A stretch of DNA of 64,000 nucleotides. It comes from Nephrocerus scutellatus (lineage: Eukaryota; Arthropoda; Insecta; Diptera; Pipunculidae). The position numbers and the translations under genes are program-made. This document shows positions 22,430-32,990 of the stretch, piece after piece. Where the stretch lies: NCBI GenBank assembly GCA_947095585.1, contig OX352765.1:57934920-57998919 (forward strand), in the 5' to 3' direction. Position 1 is the first letter of the stretch. Each line of letters opens with the position of its first letter. The notes below the pieces were generated by a model. The model saw only the letters and a list, made by a program, of their open reading frames with translations. It did no database searches and was not told where the DNA came from.

Positions 22430-23115
22430 ATTCCCAGATCATAATTTTATTATTCTCAACAAATTAAAGACATAACAGACCATATTCAAAAGCAACAATT
22501 AAACATCACACAGTTTTTAAATAACATTAACATATTAAATAAAAACAATTTCAATAGATTACAAGACGAAATAGACTACGTTCAAAACATGTATCAAATC
22601 AATTACGATATAAATCTTTTTCGACGCCATATAGACGACATAGAACAAATCATTTTAACAAGCAAACTAGGCATACTAACTAGAAACATAGAAATAAAAT
22701 AAAAGAAATAATACCCGGAATTATTTTGACAAAAAATATTACAAATATAAATATTGAACATAATTGTAACAAATTGAAATTAAACATATCCGGAAGCAAA
22801 TTAATTAAATTTGAAAATTGTAATGTAATCATAAGAAATAATACATTTATTAATACATACTTTAAAATAAAAGATAGTGTTATTCTCCCATATTTTGTGT
22901 CAGAGATAAAAGAAAATAAAACTATAGAAATGATAAAACTAGAAGATTTTCATATCAAAAAAATTGAAACAAACAGAAAACAAATTGAAGAAATAACTCT
23001 GAACAATACACATAAAATATTTTATCATATACCTTATATTTTAATAATAATCATTATAATTATCGCACTATCAATATATAAAATAATAAGCACAAAAACA
23101 CCATTAAAATTGTAA
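22430..23115 (+). pseudogene. env: Errantivirus Env remnant
   Basis: Two frames resemble the C-terminal part of an errantiviral envelope protein (F-protein-like, carried by some insect retroelements). The first (about 22440-22700) has a helical segment with DITDHIQKQQLNITQFLNN. The second (22726-23115, 129 residues) ends in a strong membrane segment, IPYILIIIIIIIALSIYKII, with a short cytoplasmic tail. A signal peptide, cleavage site and fusion peptide region are not found, and at about 230 residues it is far shorter than the usual roughly 450 or more. It is non-functional. Assignment rests on position between integrase and the 3' LTR and on the C-terminal membrane anchor. Confidence 0.75.
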
Positions 23116-23138
23116 CTTCGATGGAGCCTCAGGCTAAC

Positions 23139-23155
23139 GGGGGGGGGGGGGGGGG
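23139..23155 (+). other. Polypurine tract, run of 17 G
   Basis: A homopolymer of about 17 G directly precedes the 3' LTR, where the plus-strand primer tract is expected. The exact length may be affected by sequencing or assembly of homopolymers. Confidence 0.75.
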
Positions 23156-23870
23156 TGTTATAGCAGTAGATCCCACTCCTCATACTTTCCAAATAATATA
23201 AATAACTATATAATCATAATTGTATATATTGAATCATAATATTAATACACATTCACAACGCGCAGTCCTAATGGAAAATTCCATTCCTTATCTCTAATTC
23301 AGATCTAAGAAGTAAACATGTTTACATCTTCTAAATTCAAGGACAACCAGATGTCCAATTGCGCATATATATTCTTATCTTGTTTACCATTTACACATCC
23401 TTATCTTGTTTACCAAATTCAAAGACATGTTCTAACATGAATAATTATTATCACATTTTGCGATCTAAGAGATAAACATGTTTACTCCGTAAACACAACA
23501 ACAAGATCAAAGTCCAACAGCTCAAAATAGTATTTAAGCAGCATGCAAATACACAACAATAGCTATTCAGTCACAATTATTATACAGTTACAGTTCAGTT
23601 CCAGTTACAGTTCTTATTCAGTTACAGTTCCTATTCAATCAGAGTTCCTCATCATAATGCAGTTCAGTTCAATACAGTTCCGTACAGTACAGTTTTCGTT
23701 GCTCAGTTCTTCGTTGTGAATTATTAATAAGTGAATATTATAAAGAAACAAGTTTTGTTAAATAAGGTGTTATAAATCTATCTTTCTTGTAAATACTTTT
23801 GTAAAAGAACGTTTTCTGAATATATATTTTATTTTTTAAAAATATATTCTTTTGAATCGAAAACAAAATT
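23156..23870 (+). repeat. Errantivirus copy 2, 3' LTR
   Basis: This 715-bp LTR is nearly identical to 16480-17188. It keeps the ACAGTT/TCAGTT array (about 23583-23705) and contains the 6-bp segment missing from the 5' LTR. It is followed by the ATTAAA duplication and the interrupted non-LTR element. Confidence 0.95.
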
Positions 23871-24432
23871 ATTAAACTCAGCGAACTCAACACACCTTCC
23901 TTCGGGTGTTGTCTGGCCAGAATGGCGAAGCCACCAAGAATTGTGTACATTGAAATCGCCCGCAATAACGATTTAATTCTTAAGATTGAATCAGACAGTG
24001 CATCAAACTCACTCTGGGTTGAAACACTGTCTAAGTTGGGGCTTCTGTAAAGGAAACAGTAGTAGATGTTCCGCTCTTGTACCTTAACTTTGAGCCAAAT
24101 GAAATTGAATTCCGGTTTGGAACTTTGGCTAAATCGAGGCAAAAGCTGAAACGCAACATCACTCCGGACATAGATTGCGAGTCCGCGTCGAGAGAAAAAT
24201 AATGGTACCAAGCTATACCCAGGCAGATTAAATTCCGATACATCAGAATTATCAAACACCTGATTTTCACTCAGTGCCAGTATTGCTGGCCTGTGGACAT
24301 GAACATAGTTAAACACATAGAAAGAATTCTTTCTCAGCCCACGTATGTTGCTGAGATCCACTCTGAAAACACACATAACTACAAAAAAAAAACACACACA
24401 CAAAACACAACTTACTGCTTCTTTATCAAATC
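23871..24432 (-). pseudogene. Jockey-type element in LTR1: endonuclease N-terminal part
   Basis: The minus-strand frame (23871-24403) encodes VDLSNIRGLRKNSFYVFNYV, PAILALSENQVF with the catalytic Glu, FNLPGYSLVPLFFSRRGLAIYVRSD-type sequence (key part GYSLVPLFFSRRG) and FIWLKVKVQERNIYYCFLYR: an APE-like endonuclease that nicks target DNA. A frameshift near 23970 precedes the GDFN block. The frame continues past the errantivirus at 16479. No ORF1 precedes it and the element ends at 24432, so it is 5'-truncated or lacks ORF1. Confidence 0.9.
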
Positions 24433-24689
24433 AAATTGAAACCCAAAATTTTGTATAAAAACCCAGTTAATTTTGATAATAAATCAGATCAGTTCTTACC
24501 TTGAAACCAACAACTCTGTCTAATTAATTAACCTACAGTGTGTTTTATTTTTACGAGCAACTCGCTCGCAACTAACGGCTAACGTTTCGAGTCTGAATAC
24601 AATTAAATAAATAAATATAACTTAGAATAAAAGTCGGTAGTATTCAATTAAAAAAAGGTCGAAATAACCATTAGTACGAAAACTTTACA
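24433..24689 (+). repeat. mdg1/412-like LTR1, right part
   Basis: The LTR resumes after the AAATTGA duplication and matches 34495-34822. It contains TATAAAAA near 24455 and an initiator-like TCAGTT about 30 bases on, consistent with an LTR promoter, and ends ACTTTACA. Confidence 0.9.
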
Positions 24690-24704
24690 TGGCGATCCTG
24701 CCAG
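24690..24704 (+). other. Primer binding site of mdg1-like element
   Basis: TGGCGATCCTGCCAG follows the LTR directly. The pattern is close to the TGGCGACCGTGACA-type site of mdg1/412 elements (tRNA-Arg), but it differs at several bases, so the tRNA is tentative. The same 15 bases follow LTR2 at 34823. Confidence 0.75.
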
Positions 24705-26369
24705 TTTCTAAAAATTTACATTCAACATTATTTGATCTAAGAAGAAGATCCAAACAACAACAACGGCTAGCACACACCAGGAAATACTGGCGATTGCCGA
24801 TCAGTAGATCGCTGAAGCAGAAAGACACCATCAGGAATAAAATCCATTAAACCATTCATATCCCCAGAAGCCAAAAATGGACAACGACAACAATAGCGAC
24901 AGGGACACCGACGAGTTTGACTATGAGGACATCATCCGTCAGTACAACCCAGGCAAATAAACGTTGAGGTGGACCGATTCCCACACCTAGCGGAAATCTT
25001 CGCAGCCATCGATAGTTGGGATCCAAACTAGAACTAACAGTACTGCCAGTCTTCCACCAAAACTTTACTAAATTGAAAATGAAGCTAAATAACGACTCAC
25101 AGAGAATAGTCGTCCAACGACAACCTAATTTTCTAAGGACAACAAAAATCAGCCTACTAGAGAAGAACCTACTACTTGAGTATGCACCAAGTGCCAGAAT
25201 TACACCACTTAAGGCTTGTGCACATCTATTATTAAATGAGTTGAGTGAAGAATCACACATTATCGAACGAAAGAGATATGCAGTCGTTTTTTTATGGTTG
25301 ATAGTCCAGATAGTCCAGTACAGCCAAGCATAATACAACAATCGCTGCCAAAAAAATCAGCATATTCCTAATCGGTCCAGTTCTGTTGCAACGGCAATCA
25401 CAGACTCAACTTCAAATCTATCAAGAGGCGCCGGAACGCAAGGCGCAGCAGCGAAATCATCAGATAACCAAACTGCAAGTGTTGCTGGTTCGGTATCTCT
25501 AATTCTCCAGCTACTGATTCAGATGCTGTTAGTGGTTGTCTTCAACACAACAACCAACCAACATTAGTAAAACATCCTCGACATCAGGCGCAGTGGATGG
25601 TTCACAAGAACTGCAAACAACAATAATTCATTTTTCGCTTAATAAAAATAATATTAAATAATTATAACAGAAAGCATTGTTTATTACTATTACTATAATT
25701 ATTATTATCACTAGAATTAACTATTTTTATTTTTACTAAAATATTTAAATAAATAAATTAACAGCTGCATACAATTTATATAACTACAAAAAAATTTATT
25801 ATTATTATGATTATTAATATAATTACAGATTATATTGACTATTAATAATTTTTAAATCATTATTTTATTACTATTAATTCTAGAAATATTGGAATTAGTT
25901 ACTAAATGGAGAACACATATTTTCTTTTATTTTATTCATAGTAATTATTATTACTATTAACGCATCTTCAAAAATGAATAAAATAGATTTGTATATTATA
26001 TACAATGGTTTTATCAACACGTTAAAAACTAAACAAAAAACAAACCCATCGTACAAAGTTTCATAGAATTCAAACAGACAATACATACAAAATCCTAATA
26101 TTTGACAATACTTTAAAATTAACACCCTATTGCAATCACGTGTAAAAAATTTTTTTTTGTTGATCTTCCAAATAAAATACTGGTAACTAAAAACACTTTT
26201 ATATAATTACAATTAACTTATACAAAATGTTAAAATGACTTCAATAGGGCCATCTTCAATAAATGTAAATTAAATAACCTAAGTTTAGGCCATGACGAAT
26301 AACTTCCAGAAACCAAAATGACTAACAACAACGCAATTCATTCCATTATCATACTACCAGAATTGACCT
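24705..26369 (+). pseudogene. mdg1-like element: degraded leader and gag region
   Basis: No intact frame is present. A short acidic reading, MDNDNNSDRDTDEFDYEDII, starts at 24876 and stops after 28 codons. A 105-residue frame at 25016-25333 is in the expected gag position but I do not recognise it. From about 25630 to 26340 the DNA is strongly AT-rich with ATTATT words and no coding signal, probably a later insertion. Large parts of gag and RT expected for this family are missing. Confidence 0.5.
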
Positions 26370-27716
26370 AAGATAATTGCGCTAAAAATATGTTTCAGTT
26401 TCGAGGACGATGAGTATCAAGTAAACGATACTAATATAATCCTGGGACCAAACAGAGTTTTGGCAGACATCCCAGAGAAAAATTGTATTCTCCTAAGAAG
26501 GAACAAGGATGGCCTACAGCCCGATCGACATCATTTTGCGATCTGCTGTCGAGGGACGTGCATCGCATCTGCGGACCATTATCAATTAATCAATTATACA
26601 TTACAAAAGAAGAAAATAAAAAAATTTCGCAGACGGCCGTCGAGAATACAACATACGCGAGTTACAAAAAATCTTAGGAGAAATGTTTAAAACAAGTAAT
26701 GTAAAGGTGCACCTCATATAAAAATGTATAGAAATTACCGATCCTCATAAAAAGAAACTATTGCTCAACGACTACCACATATTGCCAACAAGCGGACATG
26801 CAGGAATAAACCGCAATCAATAAAAAAATACTTCTGGACTGGAATGCAGAATGACATAGCTTCCTATGTAAAGCATGGTCCAATTTGTCAGAAAAATAAA
26901 TATATTTCACCCAAAAACAGCCCATGGAAATAACGTCTACCGCCGAATCTAGTTCGACAAAATCTATCTAGATTTAGTAGGTCCTCTAGACGAATCATAT
27001 TTACCACTCGAAAATAAAGAAGCTAGCACAGTAGCCAAAGGGCTAGTAGAATGTTTTGTCCTTAAATATGGAGTTCCAAAGACTATAGCCTCTGCCCAAG
27101 GAACAGAATTTATCAACAAAATTTTCGAAGATATGTGCAAACTATTAAAAATAGAACAACTACAGTCTACAGCATACCATCACGAAAGTATAGGAGCATT
27201 AGAAAATGCCCATAAAGTTCTCGGAGCAAACCTCAGAAGCTACGTATCCGAAAAGCATACAGACTGGTGCACTTGGTTACCATATTATGTGTTTTGTTAA
27301 ACACCGCAGTACATACAGAAACAGGGTATACACTATACACCATTCGAATTAGTCTCCGGAAGACAATGTACGTTACCGTCAAATTTGACAAAACAGGTGG
27401 ACCCAAGGTACAATTATGAGGACTACGTAATTGATTTGAAACAAAAACTGCAAATCGCTCATAGGGATGCTAGAGACACACTTCTAGAAAAGAAAAACGC
27501 TAGGAAAACTGATTACGATAGAAAAGCTAAAAGAAAACAAACTAGTTTTGAAGTAGGTAGTTTAGTTTAGCTAAGAAACGAAAACAGAAGAAAGTTAGAT
27601 CCCATTTACATAGGACCATACGAAGTATTGTCCGAAGAGTGCGGGAATTGTGAAATCAAGTACGAAGGGAGACGAATAAAAGTCCCTAAAAATCGTTTAA
27701 AGAAATTTTACATTTA
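26370..27716 (+). pseudogene. pol: mdg1/412-like Pol remnant: integrase
   Basis: An integrase zinc-binding region is recognisable in fragments near 26780-26900 (TSGHAGINRNQ, ICQKNKY). The core near 27061-27300 reads LKYGVPKTIASAQGTEFINK. The usual catalytic Asp before QGTEF is Ala (codon 27094-27096), while the Glu in SIGALENAH is kept (27202-27204). The C-terminal domain (LPSNLTKQVDPRYNYEDYVI, TSFEVGSLV, YIGPYEVLSEECGNCEI) is clearly of the 412/mdg1 type. Stops occur near 27298 and 27568. RT and RNase H are not recognisable, so the element has lost most of pol. Confidence 0.87.
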
Positions 27717-27818
27717 CATATTAAAACAATTTTTGTTTGCATTTAACTGACTTTTTTGTTGTTGTATTTAAGTTTTTAAAAGTTTTTTTAAAAAAAAAGT
27801 GGAGGGCCCCCGCATAAT

Positions 27819-27990
27819 TTAAATATTTATAAGAATGAACTAGCTTAAACAATACATGCACTAAGAATAATTAAATTAAAATATTTATAAGAATGAACTA
27901 GTTTAAACAATACATGTACTAAGAATAATTAAATTAAAATAAAAGAACGAACTAGTTTAAACAATACATGTACTAAGAATAATTAAATTA
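27819..27990 (+). repeat. Tandem repeat (about 58 bp, 3 units) in mdg1-like 3' region
   Basis: Units contain ATTTATAAGAATGAACTAG, TTTAAACAATACATGTACTAAG and AATAATTAAATTA. The first two are 58 bp apart and the third is slightly shorter. Degenerate units continue after the element E insertion (32991-33356), so the array belongs to the mdg1-like 3' untranslated region. A purine-rich AAAAAAAAGTGGAGGG precedes it at 27792. Confidence 0.85.
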
Positions 27991-28090
27991 AATTCATTGA
28001 GACAACAAGAGGATTATTCGCGTTCGGACGTGTTTTTATACGCTCCCATTTTTTTCAGTTAAATTTATTCAATTTGTTATTCGGGATTAA

Positions 28091-28279
28091 ATGTCTTTAA
28101 TCTGCATAAATTGTGCTAAATCGGCCTGCGCAGAAAACGCGGTTTGTTGTGGTTTCTGTGCTAGTTGGACTCATATTCATTGTGGAAACATTTCCGAAAT
28201 GGAATTTGGTTGCTTAAGTTCAAAACCTAATTTTTTATGGAAATGCGATTCGTGTTTAAAATTTTCAATGCCTTCATGA
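28091..28279 (+). pseudogene. Element E ORF1, PHD-type zinc finger segment
   Basis: The 62-residue frame starts at the first ATG after the 5' UTR. It shows CINCAKSACAENAVCCGFC, WTHIHCGNIS and WKCDSCL: a Cys4-His-Cys3 arrangement typical of PHD fingers, which in several non-LTR ORF1 proteins probably help bind nucleic acid or chromatin. A stop at 28277-28279 separates it from the next frame, whereas the intact protein would be continuous. Confidence 0.8.
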
Positions 28280-28295
28280 AATCGAAACTAGCATC

Positions 28296-29111
28296 ATGAA
28301 CTTAATGAAAATTAAAGACAATGTTTTAAAATTTTGTAATAACAAGTCGTCTGTGCAAAGTTTAATTAAAAAAAATGTGCAAGATAACGTCATATTGGAT
28401 GCAAAAAAAAGAGTCGCTCGGGTTACTCGCGCGCAGTTAAAACTTAAGATCAATGACTCTGTCCGTAGGTCTTCTTCTCTATCAAAGAGTAATGAAAGTG
28501 TTCGGTCACCTACTGTTAGAGTTTTGTCGCCGGCTGCCGCTCGGAGGAATGTACAAGTGCAAAAGAAGACTACGGTACAAACCACTAGTGATGGAATCAA
28601 TTCGAATTCTGCCAATATAGCTAACTCAACAACTAATTCTTCTGTTGATGTTTGTTCTGTTGCTGCTATTTCTGCTGCGTCTGTAAGTAGTAATTCTTCT
28701 CTTCCTGTCACTCCTATCATCATCGCTTCTGGGTCCGTTTATGATGGATTTTTACCGAGTGTTGATAACAACTCGGATGATAAGAGCAAAAATATTCAAA
28801 AGTCTCAAAAAAAGAGCGGCTCTCGAGTTATCGTAGGAAGCTGTACAGAATGTTTACCAGAAAATTTAATTTTATTAAAAAGACACAAGTGGTTCCACCT
28901 ATCTGGATTCCTCCCTTCTACAACATGTGAAGCAATTGTTTTATACATTTCTGCTAAATGCAATATTCCTGGTTCGACTCTTATTTGCAAAAAACTTATC
29001 AAATCTGGAGTTGCAGAAAGTTCTCTCAAATGGATTAATTTTAAGCTTGGTATACTTGCTGATCGTGCAGAGATTGCATATGATTCTGGATCTTGGCCTG
29101 CGTCAATTTAA
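28296..29111 (+). pseudogene. Element E ORF1, central and C-terminal part
   Basis: This 271-residue frame has a basic N-terminus, a Ser/Thr/Asn-rich middle (NSNSANIANSTTNSSVDVCS) and a C-terminal folded block, IVGSCTECLPENLILLKRHK then LSGFLPSTTCEAIVLYISAK. That block is characteristic of ORF1 proteins that follow a PHD finger in insect non-LTR elements and is probably an RNA-binding, RRM-like fold. It ends in a stop shortly before ORF2. Confidence 0.8.
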
Positions 29112-29183
29112 ATTTAATCCCTCAAAAAACGATGCCGAACTCAAACCTCTCCAAACCGCCAAAATACAATAATTACGTCTTCA

Positions 29184-31751
29184 TTGTTCTCTGCAACAGC
29201 CTCTCTTAAGTTATGTTTTCAAAGCGTAGGAGGTATTAGATCTAAATTAAGAGAACTATACTTGGCTACTGCAGACTACGAATATGATGTAATTGTGTTA
29301 GTAGAGACATGGTTATATGCTGATATTGCTGACTCCGAATTTATTAATGATAATTATGTGGTATATCGGAAAGACGGTTGCCCTATTAGAACTGGATTAC
29401 AAAGAGGCGGCGGTATCGTAATTGGCATAAAGAAATCCCTTCTATCTTCATTGATCGCCGTGTCTGTAAATTCATACATGCATGATATGCTTTGTGTGGC
29501 TGTCGCTGCTGAAAGAAATGACGATGCCCTTATGACAAGTTTGTAGAATTCAGCCTTCACCAATTCTCTCATCATCTGCGCCTGCTACATACCTCCTCGA
29601 TGTCTTACAGTGGATTACGAAGAATGTGTTCGAAGTATTGACAGTCTCTCTTCCGGATTATCCGAACATCAACATTTATGTGTTTTGGATGATTTTAATT
29701 TACCTAAAATCTCTTGGCGCTGGATTGACGAAGATAAGCTTTTGTTACCATTCAACATCACTACTGTCGATGAAATAATTTTTGTTGATGGACTAATGCG
29801 TCTATCGCTGAAACAAATCAATCATATTTCAAACCCAAGTAATGTTTTCTTGGAATTAGTTTTTTTAAATAACTCCTTTATTATAAAATTTCTAAAGTTC
29901 TTTCTACTATTTGTATACCTGATAGTCATAACTGTGCTTTACATATAGATATTAACAGTCTACATTTTAAAAGCCAATTTTGAGTCATTGGAATCCCATT
30001 TGTCCGCTATTGATTGGTCATTTCTTGAGTCTCTATCACTAGAAGAAGCTTATAAAAGCTTTATTGAAATATTGTACGATTCTTTTTTGTTATTGTTCCT
30101 ATGGTGCGTTGTAAAACTGGTTCCAGTCTGCCATGGCAAAATAGGTCGTTATCAAAGTTAAAAAACTGCAGAAATAAAATTCATAAGAAATTAAAATTAA
30201 ACCCTTCCGAGTTAAACACAAAAATTTTCTTAAGATTGAGTCGGGAATATAATTTTTTAAGCAAATTTCTCTATGGTCAATATGTTTTCCGTGTTGAGTC
30301 GAACCTTAAATCAAACCCAAAGGCTTTTTGGAAATTCTTGAATTGTAAGAAAAAAACCATGTCTATACCATCAGTCATGACTTATGCAGGGTCTTCTTCG
30401 GATTCAATGGAAACTATTTGTGATTTGTTTGCCTCTTTCTTTCAAAAGAATTTCAATCATGATTTCGTTTATGATGGTGATGTAAGATATAATTTTATAC
30501 AACCATTTTGTGATATAAATATTATCTACATCTCTCAGAAGAATGTCGCTGATTGTATAAAAAAATGGAGCCAAGCTTTAAAACTGATGGTCAATTTATT
30601 TGCAATTCTTTTCTGAAGTACTGCTGCCAAAATTTAGTTTATGCTTTATCTTATATGTTTAATGAGTCACTGAGGACGGGTCTGTTTCTTTCCTGTTGGA
30701 AAACAAGCTTTATTTCACCCATTCATAAGATAAATTATTTTCCATCGTAAAATCGCACATAATTCAGGAACAACATGGATTTTTCCCGAAACGGTCAGTT
30801 GTATCGAATTTAGTCATATTTTCGAACTATATTTACTCGGCGTTTCGTGAAAACTGTATTGATTTTGAAAAAGCTTTTGATTCCGTGAATCATAACCTTT
30901 TAATTTTAAAACTAAAAGCTATTGGATTTCGATCCCCAATTCTGGATTGGATAAAATCTTATCTAAGTAATAGATGGTACTTGGTTTGTGTAAAAGGGTT
31001 TTGTTCGAAATCTTTCCAGGTTTTGTCAGGTGTACTCCAAGGCAGTCATCTAGGTCCTCTTTTGTTTCTTTTATTTATGAATGACATAAATACAAATCTA
31101 AGGTCATCAAAAAATCTCTTATTTGCAGATGATGTTAAATATTTTTTCAAAATTTCTAGGTTGGTTGTGAGAGTCATATTACAAGAAGATCTTGATACAT
31201 TAAGTGATTGGTGTAATACAAATCTCTTGCGTATTAACCATTTAAAATGCAAATCAATATCTTTTTATAGAGGCCTGCTCAAGCATTGAAATACATATAG
31301 TCTTGGAACGATTTCCATTCCTAAAGTGAGTCAAATTTGTGACTTAGGCATAATGATGGACTGTGGTAACTTTCAGTAAGCACATTGAATATATATCTGG
31401 AAAAGCATGGGCATCTTTGGCTTTTCTTAAGAGACATGCTGTCGAGTTTAAAAATCCTTATAGTTTAAAAAGTATATATGTTGCAACTGTGCGCTCCATT
31501 CTAGAATATGGTTGCGTTATTTGGAACTCTAATATTAATTTATATTGTATTAGAATTGAGAGAATTCAAAAATCTTTTACAAGATATGCACTAAGGCATA
31601 TAAACTGGGGTGATTGTTATCCTTCATATAAGGCTAGATGTTTATTGATCGACTTTCAACCACTTTCAGCGAGAAGAAAAATTTGCCCGGATAACTTATC
31701 CTTGTTTTATTTGTATGCTCCTGAAAGGCCTTTGCGCACTAGGGACCTTTT
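29184..31751 (+). pseudogene. Element E ORF2: endonuclease and RT
   Basis: Endonuclease parts are LCFQSVGGIRSKLRE, DVIVLVETWL with the catalytic Glu, and VLDDFNLPKISW. RT parts are ENCIDFEKAFDSVNHNL, VLSGVLQGSHLGPLLFLLF, NLLFADDVK (FADD 31122-31133) and LSDWCNTNLLRINHLKC. The post-RT region has SILEYGCVIWN and RIQKSFTRYALRHI (31363-31751). Stops or frameshifts lie near 29546, 29948, 30616, 30750 and 31289. The frame is interrupted at 31751 by repeat H and finishes at 32755-32894. Confidence 0.88.
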
Positions 31752-31781
31752 TAAATTCTCTATATTAACTTCGCGTGCACG

Positions 31782-31812
<31 letters not shown>

Positions 31813-32745
31813 TCAGATTTTCTGATCAATTTTTAACCCACTTCTCATAGCCCGATTTTATTGAAATTTTGCACACATGTATATTTCCGGTGACAATACT
31901 TCTATTAAAATTTGAGGCCCCTCGGACCTCGGGGTCGGGGGGCTCCCATACAAATATTTTACAAAACTTACCTGATTTTTTAAAATTTTATACAAATGTG
32001 TATCTTTGATGGATAACACTTTCTGTAAACATTTGGATGTGATCGGGCCCCTGGGTCGAGGGGGCACCCATAAATTTTTTTTTTAAATATCAATTTTTAA
32101 CGCACTTTAAAATCCGATGTATTTCCAGTGACAATACTTTCTTTTAAAATTTGGTAGTGATCGGGCCCCGGGTTCGGCCGCAAGGCCCTTATAAATTTTT
32201 TTAATTTCTAATAGTGGCATCAGATACCGCCGTGCTTTAATGACTGTGTGCTGTGTGTGCTGCGCAGTCGGCTACGCTGCATGGTTTTGGCGGTGGAGAG
32301 AGAGAGAGAGAAATCTTAGCTCACGCAAAAATGAACCCAGCAAATGAAACGGACATAACTATTTTTTGTTTAATTCAACTTACTTACTTATTTACTGAAT
32401 TGTATTTTTATTGATGTCGTTTTTTTTTGTCGATATCAACTTACAGATAGAACAACAAGTTTTCGCAATATTCTGTCATTTGGCATATTTATAAATTAGT
32501 TCAAAGCAGTCAAAGAGTTCTCAAGAAAAATGCTCGTGTTTCTTATTTGCTCATAGTATGAGCGTGCTCTAAGTGCTTAGAATAAAATGATCTGAGCATT
32601 GTAAAATTTGACTTCTGATGTCAAATGTCTCTTTCGATGATTTTCTCCTACAATAAAAAAAAATTACACAGGATCGAGGGGCTCACATATCAATTTCTGC
32701 GATTAGAGAATTTAGATGAACAATTTTAATTTTTATGGGTTGTTT
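31752..32745 (+). mobile_element. Dispersed repeat H, copy 1 (nearly complete, about 1 kb)
   Basis: It starts TAAATTCTCTATATTAAC, passes a (CTGG)n microsatellite (31781-31808) and then degenerate blocks of about 110 bp with GGGGCTCCCATACAAAT and CCCGATTTT...AAATTTTGCACACATG. A module GTGCTGCGCAGTCGGCT follows. It ends GATTAGAGAATTTAG plus TTTTTATGGGTTG. The two ends share TAAATTCTCTA and its reverse complement TAGAGAATTTA. It splits the ORF2 C-terminus of element E. No protein is encoded. It may be a MITE or a Helitron derivative (5' TCTCTATATTAAC). Confidence 0.75.
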
Positions 32746-32754
32746 TTTTTTACA

Positions 32755-32990
32755 TTACCCATTGCAACAGGAACTTTTTGTTGAATGATCCGATTGTTAA
32801 ATGTTCTGTTGCTTTCAACTCCATTTGCAATCTAATTGATTTTTCCATGTCAAAATCAGCGTTTAAGAAACTTATAAATGATCTTTTTAGATAATAAATT
32901 TCTTACATAATATAAATTCATGTAAATTTTATTTTTTAAGTTTTTTTAAGTTTATTATTTATTATTAAGACTAAATAAATAAATAAATAA
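32755..32990 (+). pseudogene. Element E ORF2 C-terminus, 3' UTR and tail
   Basis: After repeat H the ORF2 frame resumes with TGTFLLNDPIVKCSVAFNSI and ends SAFKKLINDLFR at the TAA at 32892-32894. A short AT-rich 3' UTR and the (AAAT)n tail follow. This C-terminal motif (LNDPIVRCL-like, ending in LFR) is typical of this ORF2 group. Confidence 0.82.

Larger units (their letters stand above)
16480..23870 (+). mobile_element. Errantivirus-like LTR retrotransposon, copy 2, near full length
   Basis: This 7.39-kb element has LTRs at both ends (709 and 715 bp), a tRNA-Ser-type primer site, leader repeats, gag, pol, a truncated env and a G-rich polypurine tract. ATTAAA at 16474-16479 and 23871-23876 is the target duplication. 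The primer site and domain order place it with 17.6/297-type errantiviruses (Ty3/gypsy elements that carry env). Each gene has at least one stop, frameshift or deletion, so this copy is not autonomous. The LTRs differ by only a few bases and one 6-bp indel, so insertion was recent. Confidence 0.95.
27991..32990 (+). mobile_element. Non-LTR element E (PHD-finger ORF1, endonuclease-RT ORF2)
   Basis: A roughly 4-kb non-LTR element plus a nested 1-kb repeat, inserted in the mdg1-like tandem array. It has a short 5' UTR, ORF1 with a PHD-type zinc finger, ORF2 with APE endonuclease and RT, and a 3' end with TTATTATTTATTATTAAGAC followed by an (AAAT)n tail at about 32970-32990. The simple-repeat tail and the FLPSTTCE-type ORF1 C-terminus suggest a CR1/jockey-related group; the exact clade is uncertain. 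Stops and frameshifts break both ORFs. Confidence 0.87.

Noticed and set aside
23139..23155. Assembly gap or low-quality stretch at the G run
   Set aside because: The run falls exactly where a polypurine tract is expected and both flanks are continuous with the element; only its exact length is doubtful.
25895..26125. Hydrophobic minus-strand frame of 76 codons
   Set aside because: It lies in extreme AT-rich DNA with no homology signal; chance frame.
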